In this document: positions 50,589-59,881 of the stretch, piece after piece | How positions within the stretch are numbered: position 1 is the stretch's first letter | How the letters are laid out: the number at the start of each line of letters is the position of its first letter | DNA from: Deltaproteobacteria bacterium | Lineage (GTDB): Bacteria; Desulfobacterota; Syntrophorhabdia; Syntrophorhabdales; JANXAF01 | Reading direction: 5' to 3' | Assembly: GCA_026417175.1 (NCBI GenBank) | Contig: JAOADT010000003.1 | Span: forward strand, 41,152 to 105,151 | Length of the DNA stretch: 64,000 nt | Program-made: the position numbers and the translations under genes | The notes under the pieces: model-generated | The model's database searches: none | Told to the model about the DNA's origin: nothing | What the model saw: the letters and a program-made list of their open reading frames with translations, nothing else

Positions 50589-52214
50589 CTAATCTTGTAA
50601 TCTGAAGAATTTCATTTCTTTTTCAAGTAGATCTGCTAAGCCCACTAGTTTCTCAACCTGGGCTGCACTCTTTTCAAACGAATTAGAAGCACTCTTTATA
50701 GCAGCCTGAACATCGGTTATCGAGGTTGTTATCTCATGGACGCTTGTAGACTGTTCTTCAGAGGCAACAGCTACGTGATTGATTTGAGTAAGCACATTCT
50801 CTGATTCTTTTAATATTTCTTCGAGGGTACTTTTTGCCTGAGTCACTATGCTAAATGCTTGGTTTACGCCTTCTAAGTTCTTATTGATGAGACTGGAGGC
50901 GCTTTCCATTTCTCTCTTTATGTTTTTTATTGAGTCAGTTATATCCTTCGTAGCCTTAATCGTTCTTTCAGCTAGAGATCTCACTTCGTCTGCTACAACC
51001 GCAAATCCTCTCCCGTGCTCTCCTGCTCTTGCAGCTTCGATAGCTGCGTTCAAGGCAAGAAGATTAGTCTGATCTGCGATATCTTCTATAAGCGTTACTA
51101 TGTTCTCAATGAAAACTGAACTCTCAGAAAGGTTTTTCATCACGGAAGCGGTATCATCTGCGACCTTGTGAGTCTCCTCCATGGTATGGGCAATGCTGTT
51201 TATTATATCAAACCCCTTTTTGGCTACATCCTTAGAATGTTCCGCGCTTTTCACAACTTTGAGACAATTTTGGGCTATCTCGTTTGCAGTCTGGGCTAGC
51301 TCTTCGGAAGCTGTTGCAACTGAAGTTATCTTATTTGTGGCTTTCTCCACGGTCTCAGTCATTTCCCTCTCCATTTCTTTCATCATCTTTGCTACGTAAG
51401 TAATCTCTTTGTTCCCCTTCTGCATATTGCCAATTATATTCTCCATCTTTTCTATAAATGTGTTTAGCTTTTCACCTATCTGCCCTATTTCATCATTAGA
51501 TTCCACTTTAACTTTTTGGGAGATGTCACCAGACGAAATCCTCTCGATGGCGCTCAACGACGTATTTATGCTTTTGTAGATCTTGCGTCCGTAAATGGTA
51601 CTTATTCCCATAGAAAGCAATATGGCAAAGGGAATGACAGCAAAGTAAACAATGATTGCTTTCCTGGTACTTTTGACTATTACGGGTGAAAATTTCGAGA
51701 AGTTATTGGCGTGGTTTTTAAGCAGTCCTGCAAGCTCGCTTTTTATTTTGCCTAAACTCGCCTCGATGTTAGGCACCAACGTGCTAATAAGTGGTCCAAG
51801 TTTATCCTCCTCCACTTGAACGTTCATAGCCGGCAAAAGCGTTTGAACTTGTTCTGAGATCCATGCAAGTTTCTTCTTTTCGTCTTCCCGTTTTGTTTCG
51901 TTTAATGCCTTCTGAGCCATCTTGTGCAACTCATTTAGCTCTTTTTTTATACTTTCTGATGTGTCTTTAAAGATAGTTAAGTCTCTTGAACTGGCAAGGC
52001 TCACAAGATAAATACTTGTCTTGTCAAGCACATCTATCATCCCCGATATTGTATCCATCTTGCTCCCGATGGCGGAAAGCTCCTCCACTATTGCTTTCCT
52101 CGAAACGCTCTCGTAAATCGTATATCCGCTTATAAGAAGCATAAAAATAAGGGACACAATAATAGGGATCTGCATCTTTGTTTTAAGCTTGAAATTGAAC
52201 CGGAGTATTTGCAT
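50589..52214 (-). CDS. methyl-accepting chemotaxis protein
   Basis: A 541-aa receptor. The first membrane helix is [19 protein letters not shown] (residues 15-33), then a helical periplasmic domain of about 150 residues, and the second helix is near residues 190-210 ([16 protein letters not shown]). A HAMP domain follows, then the signalling hairpin with its tip [20 protein letters not shown]. The tip motif and the flanking methylation helices are intact. The ligand domain looks like a four-helix bundle; the ligand is unknown. There is a GGAGG before the ATG. Confidence 0.95.
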   Translation of the reverse strand: MQILRFNFKLKTKMQIPIIVSLIFMLLISGYTIYESVSRKAIVEELSAIGSKMDTISGMIDVLDKTSIYLVSLASSRDLTIFKDTSESIKKELNELHKMAQKALNETKREDEKKKLAWISEQVQTLLPAMNVQVEEDKLGPLISTLVPNIEASLGKIKSELAGLLKNHANNFSKFSPVIVKSTRKAIIVYFAVIPFAILLSMGISTIYGRKIYKSINTSLSAIERISSGDISQKVKVESNDEIGQIGEKLNTFIEKMENIIGNMQKGNKEITYVAKMMKEMEREMTETVEKATNKITSVATASEELAQTANEIAQNCLKVVKSAEHSKDVAKKGFDIINSIAHTMEETHKVADDTASVMKNLSESSVFIENIVTLIEDIADQTNLLALNAAIEAARAGEHGRGFAVVADEVRSLAERTIKATKDITDSIKNIKREMESASSLINKNLEGVNQAFSIVTQAKSTLEEILKESENVLTQINHVAVASEEQSTSVHEITTSITDVQAAIKSASNSFEKSAAQVEKLVGLADLLEKEMKFFRLQD

Positions 52215-52244
52215 CTTTTACCTCCTCTTCGTATCTATACACCT

Positions 52245-52271
52245 TTATCGTCTATTTATCCTAAAACTTAA
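52245..52271 (-). promoter_or_regulatory. sigma-28 promoter of mcp-cheY-cheX
   Basis: TTAAGTTT, 11 bases, GACGATAA on the minus strand. It is identical in both boxes to the cheW promoter. The leader is about 24 bases with a clear Shine-Dalgarno. Confidence 0.85.
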
Positions 52272-52273
52272 GT

Positions 52274-52302
52274 TTGACAAAGAGACCTGGATCTACTATC
52301 TT
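52274..52302 (+). promoter_or_regulatory. sigma-70 promoter of glnA
   Basis: TTGACA, 17 bases, TATCTT. The -35 is perfect and the -10 matches 4 of 6. It lies 30 bases before the glnA start and abuts the divergent mcp promoter. Confidence 0.65.
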
Positions 52303-52331
52303 ATGAAAAAAAGGAAATATGGAGAAAGGCT

Positions 52332-53654
52332 ATGACTAAAGAGGAAATTTTTCGGTTTGTACGTGATAATAAGGTGAAATTTATAAAACTTTGGTTCACT
52401 GATATCCTTGGTTTCGCAAAAAGCTTCACCATAACAGCAGATGAGCTAGAAGGTGCCTTAGAAGAAGGAATGGGCTTTGACGGATCTTCTATCCAGGGAT
52501 TCGCTAGAATCGATGAGAGTGATATGGTGGCCAAACCAGACATAAATACCTTCGCTATATTACCGTACAGATCTACCGAAGACGCTCTCGTTGCACGAAT
52601 GTTCTGTGACATTTACGAGCCAGATGGTACACCGTACAAAGGAGATCCAAGGTACGTGTTGAAAAGAAATCTCCAAATGGCAAAAGATATGGGGTTCACC
52701 TTCTATGTTGGGCCTGAGCTCGAATATTTTTACTTTAAGTCAGATAAAGATACAGAGATACTTGATAGAGGCGGATATTTTGATCATTCCCCTCTTGATG
52801 AGGCAATGGATTTAAGAAGGGATACGATTTTAATGCTAGAACAGATGGGTATAAAAGTAGAGTATAGTCATCATGAGGTAGCCCCCTCCCAACACGAGAT
52901 AGACTTAAGGTATGAAGAAGCATTAAAAATGGCAGATAATACTGTAACGTATAGGATTATCGTAAAAGAGGTGGCTCGTAGGTATGGAGTCTACGCCACT
53001 TTTATGCCTAAACCTATTTTCGGAGTAAATGGCAGTGGGATGCATGTGCACCAGTCTCTTTTCATAGGTGACAAAAATGCATTTTTTGATCCAAATGATA
53101 AGTATTTTCTTTCGGATATAGCAAAGTATTACATAGCTGGACTACTTCGACACGCAAGAGAGATTACGCTGATAACGAGCCAATGGGTGAATTCTTATAA
53201 GAGGCTTGTTCCGGGATATGAAGCACCAGTTTACATATCTTGGGCAAGAAGGAACAGATCCACGCTCGTCAGAGTACCCCTTTACAAACCAGGAAAAGAA
53301 AAGGCGACAAGAGTTGAGTATAGAAGTCCTGATCCCGCTTGTAACCCTTACCTTGCATTCGCATGTATGTTGAGGGCAGGCCTTGAAGGTATAAAACATA
53401 AGTACCCTCTCCCTGATCCTGTGGAGGAAGATATTTATGAGATGTCAGAAGAAAGAAGAAGAGAGCTAAACATAGAATCGCTTCCCGGAAGTCTCTATGA
53501 GGCTATAGAATGTGCGGAAAAAAGCCCACTAGTTAGGGATACCCTGGGAGACCATGTATTCGAAAAACTTATAAAGAGTAAAAAAATAGAGTGGGATAGA
53601 TTCAGGATTCATGTATCAAGGTACGAGGTTGAGACTTACCTTCCTGTCCTATAG
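52332..53654 (+). CDS. glnA: glutamine synthetase, type I
   Basis: A 440-aa enzyme that makes glutamine from glutamate, ammonia and ATP. It shows the beta-grasp domain (VKFIKLWFTDILGFAKSFTI), EGMGFDGSSIQGFARIDESD, EYFYFKSD-type metal site, GVNGSGMHVHQSLF near residue 240, and NRSTLVRVP with the ATP-site Arg. The length fits the shorter GSI-alpha form. I do not see the K-P-L-Y-D-L-P adenylylation loop of GSI-beta, so feedback control is more likely. AGAAAGG precedes the ATG. Confidence 0.96.
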   Translation: MTKEEIFRFVRDNKVKFIKLWFTDILGFAKSFTITADELEGALEEGMGFDGSSIQGFARIDESDMVAKPDINTFAILPYRSTEDALVARMFCDIYEPDGTPYKGDPRYVLKRNLQMAKDMGFTFYVGPELEYFYFKSDKDTEILDRGGYFDHSPLDEAMDLRRDTILMLEQMGIKVEYSHHEVAPSQHEIDLRYEEALKMADNTVTYRIIVKEVARRYGVYATFMPKPIFGVNGSGMHVHQSLFIGDKNAFFDPNDKYFLSDIAKYYIAGLLRHAREITLITSQWVNSYKRLVPGYEAPVYISWARRNRSTLVRVPLYKPGKEKATRVEYRSPDPACNPYLAFACMLRAGLEGIKHKYPLPDPVEEDIYEMSEERRRELNIESLPGSLYEAIECAEKSPLVRDTLGDHVFEKLIKSKKIEWDRFRIHVSRYEVETYLPVL

Positions 53655-53683
53655 TTTTATCTTCTCGGAAATACAAACAAGTG

Positions 53684-53712
53684 TTGATTTTCAAAATCCT
53701 TTGTTTTATAAA
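53684..53712 (+). promoter_or_regulatory. sigma-70 promoter of the Fe-S oxidoreductase gene
   Basis: TTGATT, 17 bases, TATAAA, followed 42 bases later by the gene with AGGAGG. It is the only good promoter in the 100-base gap after glnA. Confidence 0.65.
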
Positions 53713-53754
53713 TAGCTTGTGCAAAAAATAACAAATTGAATAGGAGGCAACGTC

Positions 53755-55749
53755 ATGGACGTATCAAGGGAAATATTCTGGAATGTGGGTCAGGGTGCAA
53801 GGTATTTGACCTACGGATTTATGGTTGTCACCTTTATTGTTCTCGGTTACGGACTGTATAAAAGATACAAAATGTGGATGATCGGAAAACCTTCATCCTT
53901 CAACTTTCGAAACAGACTTTCTGACAGGATAAGCTATTTTATCAAAAATGGTATCTTTCATAGAACCATACTAAGAGAATCCTATCCTGGGCTCATGCAT
54001 ATTCTACTTTTTTGGGGTTTTTTTCTCTTAGCAATAGGTACAGCCATAGTTGCTTTTCAGGACGATATTTTAAGACCTATCTTTGGCATAAACATCCTAA
54101 AAGGTGATTTTTATTTGTCCTTTTCTTTCATCATGGATCTTGCAGGAATCTTGGCGGTGCTTGGGACTTTGATTGCAATCTACAGAAGATACATTCAGAA
54201 ACCTCAAAGGCTTGACAACAAGATGGATGATCTACTGTCGCTCGTATGGATACTAATTGTGCTTGTGAGTGGATTCCTGGTTGAGGGTACTAGGATAGCC
54301 GCAACTTCTCCTGAATTTGAAATTTGGAGCTTTGTTGGATGGAACGTGGCTAAGATTTTCAAAAACATGGACAAGGGATCATTAGGCTCGCTCCACGCAT
54401 TTTTTTGGTATTCCCATATGCTTTTATCCTTTGGAATTATAGCGTATATAGCGTATTCTAAACTTTTGCACATAATAACATCCTCTGTCAACATGATGAT
54501 AAGAGGGGTTGAAGACTCTCCAAAAGGTGCAATAGCACCCATTCCTGATTTCGAAACAGCAGAAGAGTTCGGTGTAAATAAAATAGAGGCCTTTAATAGA
54601 AATCAAATATTTGACCTTGATGCTTGTACTCGCTGCGGAAGATGTCAAGATTTATGTCCAGCGTATGCCAGTGAGAAACCTCTTTCTCCCAAAAAATTTA
54701 TACAAGATCTAAAAATGGAATGGGAAAGGGTGGCAAAAGGCGGAAAAAACGAAGATGGATTGATAGAAAACGTTATCTCCGAAGAAACAATATGGTCCTG
54801 CACGGCCTGCCTCGCATGTCAGGTGAATTGCCCTATATCAATACCGACCTTCGATAAGAATATCGAACTTAGAAGATATTTAACCCTTACCTTGAGCAAA
54901 ACTACCTCAGAGACCCGTCTCCTTTTCAAAAATTTACAACAAAAATACGATCCTTATGGAATGGGTAAAAGACAAAGGACTGAATGGACGGAAAACCTTA
55001 ATGTAAAAAACGTCCAAGAACAAGAAGTCGAATATCTGTACTGGGTTGGCTGCGTAGCCTCTCTCGATGACAGAAATAGAAAAGTCGCTAAAGCGTTTGT
55101 GAATATCCTCAATAATGCGGGGGTCTCCTTCGGCATCTTAGGACAGGATGAGATGTGCTGTGGTGATCCTGCAAGGAGATGCGGTAACGAAGATCTCTAT
55201 CTTGGGATCGCCCAAAGTAATGTGGAGCTTTTAAAAGAACTTGGTGTAAAAAAAATTCTTACCACTTGTCCACATTGCTATAACGCTCTTAAGAACGAAT
55301 ACCCTCAAGTTGGTGGCCATTTCGAGGTGTACCACCAGTCAGAGTTCATATTGAAACTCATTAAAGAAGGTAAAATAAGTGTTTCTAACACGTTGGACGG
55401 GGTTGTTACCTACCATGATCCGTGTTATCTAGGCAGAGTGAACAGGATTTATGAAGCTCCTCGTGCAATTATACAGAAGATAAGCAAAGGTAACCTTGTG
55501 GAGATGGAAAGACATCATGATAGAAGCTTCTGTTGTGGTGGTGGCGGTGGTAGAATTTGGATGGAGGAACACCACAAGAGGATCAATCACTTAAGAATAG
55601 AAGATGCAAAGAAGACAAACGCGACCATCCTTGTCACTGGATGTCCCTATTGTCTAATTATGATGGAAGACGCGGTGAAAGACAAGGAACTGAGTGATAG
55701 AATGCGCGTCCTTGACCTTTCTGAGCTGGTTTCAAGTTCAATCGGCTAA
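53755..55749 (+). CDS. membrane-bound Fe-S oxidoreductase, HdrD/GlpC-like
   Basis: A 664-aa fusion. Residues 1-250 carry about five membrane helices of the nitrate-reductase-gamma type (LTYGFMVVTFIVLGYGLY, GLMHILLFWGFFLLAIGTAI) with spaced His for haem b. Two [4Fe-4S] motifs follow (CTRCGRCQDLCPAYA near 285, CTACLACQVNCPI near 348). Two Cys-rich CCG domains close it: YWVGCVASL with MCCGDPARRCG, then TYHDPCYLG with SFCCGGGGGR and GCPYC. It probably moves electrons between quinone and a cytoplasmic thiol, disulfide or flavin partner. The gene is single and ends in a strong terminator. Confidence 0.92.
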   Translation: MDVSREIFWNVGQGARYLTYGFMVVTFIVLGYGLYKRYKMWMIGKPSSFNFRNRLSDRISYFIKNGIFHRTILRESYPGLMHILLFWGFFLLAIGTAIVAFQDDILRPIFGINILKGDFYLSFSFIMDLAGILAVLGTLIAIYRRYIQKPQRLDNKMDDLLSLVWILIVLVSGFLVEGTRIAATSPEFEIWSFVGWNVAKIFKNMDKGSLGSLHAFFWYSHMLLSFGIIAYIAYSKLLHIITSSVNMMIRGVEDSPKGAIAPIPDFETAEEFGVNKIEAFNRNQIFDLDACTRCGRCQDLCPAYASEKPLSPKKFIQDLKMEWERVAKGGKNEDGLIENVISEETIWSCTACLACQVNCPISIPTFDKNIELRRYLTLTLSKTTSETRLLFKNLQQKYDPYGMGKRQRTEWTENLNVKNVQEQEVEYLYWVGCVASLDDRNRKVAKAFVNILNNAGVSFGILGQDEMCCGDPARRCGNEDLYLGIAQSNVELLKELGVKKILTTCPHCYNALKNEYPQVGGHFEVYHQSEFILKLIKEGKISVSNTLDGVVTYHDPCYLGRVNRIYEAPRAIIQKISKGNLVEMERHHDRSFCCGGGGGRIWMEEHHKRINHLRIEDAKKTNATILVTGCPYCLIMMEDAVKDKELSDRMRVLDLSELVSSSIG

Positions 55750-55771
55750 TACGGATATATATTAACAAAGG

Positions 55772-55810
55772 ATATAAAAGGATGGGGTGAAACCCATCCT
55801 TTTATATTTT
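55772..55810 (+). terminator. intrinsic terminator after the Fe-S oxidoreductase gene
   Basis: A perfect 15-bp stem (ATATAAAAGGATGGG with CCCATCCTTTTATAT), a 6-base loop GTGAAA, then TTTTT. It also lies just beyond the stop of the convergent ferredoxin gene and may serve both strands. Confidence 0.92.
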
Positions 55811-55820
55811 TGGTGCTTGC

Positions 55821-55994
55821 TCACTCTTCAAGGGTAATTGCCTCTACGGGGCATTCTTCTACGCATGCACCACACTCGGTGCAAAGTTCAGGGTCCACCT
55901 TTGCCACATCATTAACAGTTATTGCTTCGGCAGGGCAGACCTCAGCACATGCGCCACATCCGGTGCAGGTTTCTTCGTCCACTCTCGCTGGCAT
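55821..55994 (-). CDS. 2[4Fe-4S] ferredoxin
   Basis: A 57-aa clostridial-type ferredoxin (ATG 55994 with AGGT upstream, TGA at 55823-55821). Two classic clusters are visible: CTGCGACAEVCP near residue 10 and CTECGACVEECP near residue 39. The two halves are internal repeats. It is a low-potential soluble electron carrier of anaerobes. It is convergent with the membrane Fe-S gene and may be its redox partner, which is inference. It has its own sigma-70 promoter. Confidence 0.95.
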   Translation of the reverse strand: MPARVDEETCTGCGACAEVCPAEAITVNDVAKVDPELCTECGACVEECPVEAITLEE

Positions 55995-56026
55995 CTTTCT
56001 ACCTCCTTTTTTGGAATTTTTAAAAT

Positions 56027-56055
56027 TTACTAAACAAATAGCGCCTGAATGTCAA
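56027..56055 (-). promoter_or_regulatory. sigma-70 promoter of the ferredoxin gene
   Basis: TTGACA, 17 bases, TAGTAA on the minus strand. Perfect -35, moderate -10, ideal spacing, about 33 bases before the start codon. Confidence 0.7.
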
Positions 56056-56067
56056 CAAAAAATCGAT

Positions 56068-56096
56068 TTGACTTCACTCAATTTTTGTAATATATA
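56068..56096 (+). promoter_or_regulatory. promoter of the tRNA-Gly/tRNA-Cys pair
   Basis: TTGACT, 17 bases, TATATA, with the tRNA starting 14 bases later at 56110. The two tRNAs are 3 bases apart and are probably one transcript. Confidence 0.7.
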
Positions 56097-56109
56097 TGAC
56101 CTATATAAT

Positions 56110-56184
<75 letters not shown>

Positions 56185-56187
56185 GAA

Positions 56188-56262
56188 GGCGGCATAGCCA
56201 AGCGGTAAGGCAGCGGTCTGCAAAACCGTTATTCTCCGGTTCAAATCCGGATGCCGCCTCCA
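56188..56262 (+). tRNA. tRNA-Cys (anticodon GCA)
   Basis: A complete cloverleaf: acceptor GGCGGCA pairs with TGCCGCC, T-loop GTTCAAAT, anticodon GCA at 56220-56222. The CCA end is encoded. It ends 2 bases before the convergent prmA stop codon. Confidence 0.97.
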
Positions 56263-56264
56263 GA

Positions 56265-57074
56265 CTAATAAGCTCTAACTAAAAAACCGATCCAGGATCT
56301 TAACCTTTTCTCTTTTATAATTTGTAACTTCTTTAAAAGTAAAATCATCTCTTCTCTTTCTTTTCTCAAAATGCCAGAAAAGATGCATTTACCTTCTTCT
56401 TTAAGAAGCCCAACAATGTGATCTATGTGTGTCTTGAATAAGCCTATATCAAGATTTCCAAGTATTATATCGAATTTTCCTTTAACTTCTGAAATATTTT
56501 TCTCTTCAATTTCTACGTTTATGGTGCCATTGAGACCAACATTCTTCTTTGCAGAGACACATGCGGTAGCATCAAGATCAATACCCAAAACCCGGTTCGC
56601 ACCCAGCATTGACGCATAGATAGAAAGAATACCGGATCCGCAACCCAGATCGATAACGTCTTTAGATTTAAAGTCCAATTCACGCATGAGTAACATCATT
56701 ATTTTTGTAGTCTCATGCCTTCCTGTTCCAAACGCAATACCGGGCTCTATAATTATATGTCTTTCATATTGGTTTCTATCATCCCAGGGTGATATCACGT
56801 ACACATTTCCTATTTTTATTGGTCTAAAGAATTTCCTAAACGAGATCTCGTAGTTTTTATCACACTCTTCGTCTATCGTGTAGTCTAAAATTTCTACTGT
56901 CTCCTTTATCGCTGAAAGTAAAATCTCAGGATCATCTGGATAAAAAACCAGCCGAACAAATTTTTCATCTTTGTTTTCTACCCAAACACCTTTGGAAATT
57001 TTATAGACATCTTCTGACAGAAGCTCTTCATAACCCCTTCGAACAAGAACACTAAGTCTGTTGATCTTTTTCAT
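56265..57074 (-). CDS. prmA: ribosomal protein L11 methyltransferase PrmA
   Basis: A 269-aa SAM methyltransferase. The family motif IIEPGIAFGTGRHETTKIMM near residue 110 and the SAM loop DLGCGSGILSIYASMLGANR near residue 140 are clear. They are followed by GIDLDATACVSAKKNV and ILGNLDIGLF (in place of the usual I-x-A-N-I). It trimethylates L11. The N-terminal substrate domain is shorter and more divergent than in E. coli. The ATG has no evident Shine-Dalgarno. Confidence 0.9.
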   Translation of the reverse strand: MKKINRLSVLVRRGYEELLSEDVYKISKGVWVENKDEKFVRLVFYPDDPEILLSAIKETVEILDYTIDEECDKNYEISFRKFFRPIKIGNVYVISPWDDRNQYERHIIIEPGIAFGTGRHETTKIMMLLMRELDFKSKDVIDLGCGSGILSIYASMLGANRVLGIDLDATACVSAKKNVGLNGTINVEIEEKNISEVKGKFDIILGNLDIGLFKTHIDHIVGLLKEEGKCIFSGILRKEREEMILLLKKLQIIKEKRLRSWIGFLVRAY

Positions 57075-57112
57075 ACGGATGTAAATTTAATGATAGCGTA
57101 TTTCCAAATTTC

Positions 57113-57125
57113 TTGCCAAAGGCAA
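57113..57125. other. small inverted repeat between prmA and trxB
   Basis: TTGCC-AAA-GGCAA, a perfect 5-bp inverted repeat 70-80 bases upstream of trxB. It may be an operator or chance. No clear promoter was read in this 121-base divergent gap. Confidence 0.25.
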
Positions 57126-57195
57126 TTCCATACTTTAACTTTACAATTTGTCCTAGTTATGTAAAAATTGAGTTAAACCTACCTGGAGGAATCCC

Positions 57196-58134
57196 ATGGA
57201 AAAAAAATATGAGGCGATTGTTATAGGAGGGGGGCCAGCAGGAGTTACAGCGGGAATTTACCTTATTAGAGAGCGGATCAAAACTGTAATTTTAGAGAAG
57301 ATGTTACCCGGAGGAACGCCGCTCAACACCCAACGAATAGAGAATTATCCAGGCTTTCCGGAACCCCTTTCCGGTAAAGAGTTAATGGATAGATTTCTCG
57401 CGCAAGCTAAAAATTACGGACTTGAAATAAGGGAATTCCAAGAAGTAAAAAAGGTAAAAAAAGATGGAAACGTCTTTTCCATTGAAACCGAAGATGAAAC
57501 ATATGAAACTTATTCTATTATAGTTGCCACTGGCACAAATCCCATAAAATTGGGAATTCCCGGTGAAGAAGAATATATAGGAAGAGGAGTGTCTTACTGT
57601 GCAACGTGCGATGGGCCATTCTTTCGAGACAGAGTTGTGGCAGTGATAGGAGGCGGGGATAGCGCTTTTGAAGAGGCTTTATCGCTAGCAAATCTCGCAT
57701 CACGTGTTTACGTAGTCCACAGACGCGATACGTTTAGGGCTCAGAAAATACTCCAGGAAAGGGCATCAGAAAGTGGCAAAATAGAATTTCTCCTGAATAA
57801 GAAACCGGTTGAAATAAAAGGAGACGAATACGTAAAAGAACTTGTTATAGAGGACACAAAGATAGCTCAAAAAGTTTCTGTTAAAGTTGATGGAATTTTT
57901 GTTTACGCTGGATCGAGACCGGATACTTCTTTTCTTGGAGATCTGGTAGATAGAGACGATAGTGGTTTTATAATAACGGATGATAATCTCTCAACTAAAA
58001 CGGAAGGCGTCTTTGCCGCTGGGGATGTTAGAAAAAAACCCCTAAGACAGATTTCTACTGCTGTGGGAGATGGAGCTATCGCGGCTTTTGGTGTTCAAAG
58101 ATACCTTCTTGAAAAGAAAATCTATCTCAGATGA
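57196..58134 (+). CDS. trxB: thioredoxin reductase (NADPH, FAD)
   Basis: A 312-aa flavoenzyme that reduces thioredoxin. FAD motif VIGGGPAGVTAGIYLIRE at residues 9-26, redox pair CATC in VSYCATCDGPFFRD near residue 137, NADPH motif AVIGGGDSAFEEALSLA, and the C-terminal FAD site GVFAAGDVRKKPLRQISTA. GGAGG sits 8 bases before the ATG. It opens a tight seven-gene run, and its TGA overlaps the next ATG. Confidence 0.96.
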   Translation: MEKKYEAIVIGGGPAGVTAGIYLIRERIKTVILEKMLPGGTPLNTQRIENYPGFPEPLSGKELMDRFLAQAKNYGLEIREFQEVKKVKKDGNVFSIETEDETYETYSIIVATGTNPIKLGIPGEEEYIGRGVSYCATCDGPFFRDRVVAVIGGGDSAFEEALSLANLASRVYVVHRRDTFRAQKILQERASESGKIEFLLNKKPVEIKGDEYVKELVIEDTKIAQKVSVKVDGIFVYAGSRPDTSFLGDLVDRDDSGFIITDDNLSTKTEGVFAAGDVRKKPLRQISTAVGDGAIAAFGVQRYLLEKKIYLR

Positions 58135-59096
58135 TGGTGTTAGGATTTGGTGCTCTCAATCTCGATTTTATTTACGAGGTTGAAGATTTAAGTTTTCTAA
58201 AATGTAAGGGTCTCAATATAGAACCAGGGTCTGAGATCGTTTTAGACGAACAGTCCTTCCCCAAATTTTTTGAGAAAATCACAAGATTCGGTGTACTAAG
58301 AAAGGTATGTCCAGGTGGATCCGCAGCTAACACCTGTCATATGCTTTCTCTTATGGGGGTTTCCACTTGTATTTTCGGAATTTTAGGCTTGGATAAAGAG
58401 GGCGACTACTATATAAGTAAACTCGTTCCAAATTCGGAAAGTATAATTATAAGGAGAGGCAAAACGGGTGTAACGTATATTCTTAATGAAAAAAATAAGT
58501 CTCCCTTTGGGTCTGACAGGGCTATTATTCTCTTTCCGAATAGTAACAGCGAAATAAAAAAAGATGATTTAGATATGAAAAAAATCTCATCCTGCTCGTG
58601 GATACATATGTCATCATTTGTTACCGAATCTGCAATTCAGGCCCAAATTTATGTGAAGGAAGCGTTAAAAGGGAGGATCGGCTTCAGCTTAGATCCCGGA
58701 GAAATTTACGCATCCATGGGAGAAATAGTACTAAAATTACTCCAGGGAATAGATATACTTTTTTGTTCAGAAAAAGAACTCTGTAATCTTTTTGGTTCAG
58801 ATCTCCAATCATCTCTGGCTGATGCATTAAAACTGGTAAAAATGGTTATATTAAAAAGAGGTAGAGAGGGTGCCTCATTTTACACAGAAAAAAAGGTTTA
58901 CCATGTGAAGTCAGAAAAGATAAAAGCCACTGATACAACAGGTGCGGGGGATGTATTAAACGGGGTGTTTCTCGGCCTATTCCTTAAAGGTTATGATCCA
59001 TTTTTTGCTTTAGAAAAAGCCGTTTTTGCGGCTTCAGAAAGTATCAAAGGTTATGGACGGGATAACTACCCGCGATATTTAGGAGAGGAGGTGTAA
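58131..59096 (+). CDS. PfkB-family carbohydrate/nucleoside kinase
   Basis: A 321-aa kinase. The first signature is VCPGGSAANTCHMLSLMGV near residue 60, and the second, with the catalytic Asp and anion hole, is TDTTGAGDVLNGVFLGLF near residue 265. The set GGSAANT plus a long N-terminal lid (IYEVEDLSFLKCKGLNIEPG) resembles adenosine or ribokinase-like members. The substrate cannot be told. It overlaps trxB by 4 bases, and the next gene follows after 7. Confidence 0.9.
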   Translation: MMVLGFGALNLDFIYEVEDLSFLKCKGLNIEPGSEIVLDEQSFPKFFEKITRFGVLRKVCPGGSAANTCHMLSLMGVSTCIFGILGLDKEGDYYISKLVPNSESIIIRRGKTGVTYILNEKNKSPFGSDRAIILFPNSNSEIKKDDLDMKKISSCSWIHMSSFVTESAIQAQIYVKEALKGRIGFSLDPGEIYASMGEIVLKLLQGIDILFCSEKELCNLFGSDLQSSLADALKLVKMVILKRGREGASFYTEKKVYHVKSEKIKATDTTGAGDVLNGVFLGLFLKGYDPFFALEKAVFAASESIKGYGRDNYPRYLGEEV

Positions 59097-59103
59097 AAGA
59101 AAT

Positions 59104-59880
59104 ATGCTCGAAATTTGTTGGTTTTCCACTGGTAGGGATGAAGAGGCATTAATGTTATTGGATCAGGCCATCCAGGCAGTTAAAAGTAAAAAGATAAATG
59201 GAAAAATTTCGCTATGTTTTTTAAATCGGGAGCTAGGCGAGTCTTATCATTCGGATAAATTAATAGAACTGGCAAAAAAGGGAGGAATCCCTGTCGAAAC
59301 ATTGAGTACAAAAAGATTTCTCTCAGAAAAAGGACTCTCGCTAAATGAAGGCAGAAAGCTTTTTGATGAAGAAGTCCTAAAGAGGATAGAAAGATACAGA
59401 TTTGATTTGATATTTCTCGCGGGCTACATGTTAATAGTCTCTGACACCTTATTCGATAGGTACACGGTTCTTAACCTTCATCCTTCTTTGCCAGGAAAGT
59501 ACAAAGGTAAATGGGAAGACGTGATAACGAAAATAATAGAAAATGGGGAAAAATCATTTGGAGCGATGATTCATATTGTTACCGATAGGTTGGATGAAGG
59601 GCCGACCGTAGCATATTGTAAGGTTAGCGTATCTGGAGATGAGATTGATTCCCTTTATGAAAAAGCTCAAAAAGGCGATAAATTATCATTCCATAAGCTT
59701 TTTAGGCTTATAAGAGAGAAAGAGTTCAGTCTCGAGACACCTCTTATAATGGAGACACTTTCCGCGATCTCTTACGGGAAAATTAAGATAATGGGAAAAA
59801 AAGTTTTTTTTGAAAACCAGGAACTTGTAAATGGTGTGGACTTAACCCATACTATTTTAAAAAATGGAATGGGGTTATAA
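59104..59880 (+). CDS. formyltransferase-fold protein (PurN-like)
   Basis: A 258-aa protein. The middle shows the PurN/Fmt folate-binding core: LIFLAGYMLIVSDTLFDRYT, then LNLHPSLPGKYKGKWEDVI (N-x-H-P-S-L-P) and IHIVTDRLDEGPTVAYCKVS (the catalytic D-x-G-P). The N-terminus (EICWFSTGRDEEALMLLDQA) is unlike the usual PurN G-S-G-S-N start. It may be GAR transformylase or a relative with another amine substrate. The odd operon partners favour the latter; this is inference. Confidence 0.78.
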   Translation: MLEICWFSTGRDEEALMLLDQAIQAVKSKKINGKISLCFLNRELGESYHSDKLIELAKKGGIPVETLSTKRFLSEKGLSLNEGRKLFDEEVLKRIERYRFDLIFLAGYMLIVSDTLFDRYTVLNLHPSLPGKYKGKWEDVITKIIENGEKSFGAMIHIVTDRLDEGPTVAYCKVSVSGDEIDSLYEKAQKGDKLSFHKLFRLIREKEFSLETPLIMETLSAISYGKIKIMGKKVFFENQELVNGVDLTHTILKNGMGL

Positions 59881-59881
59881 A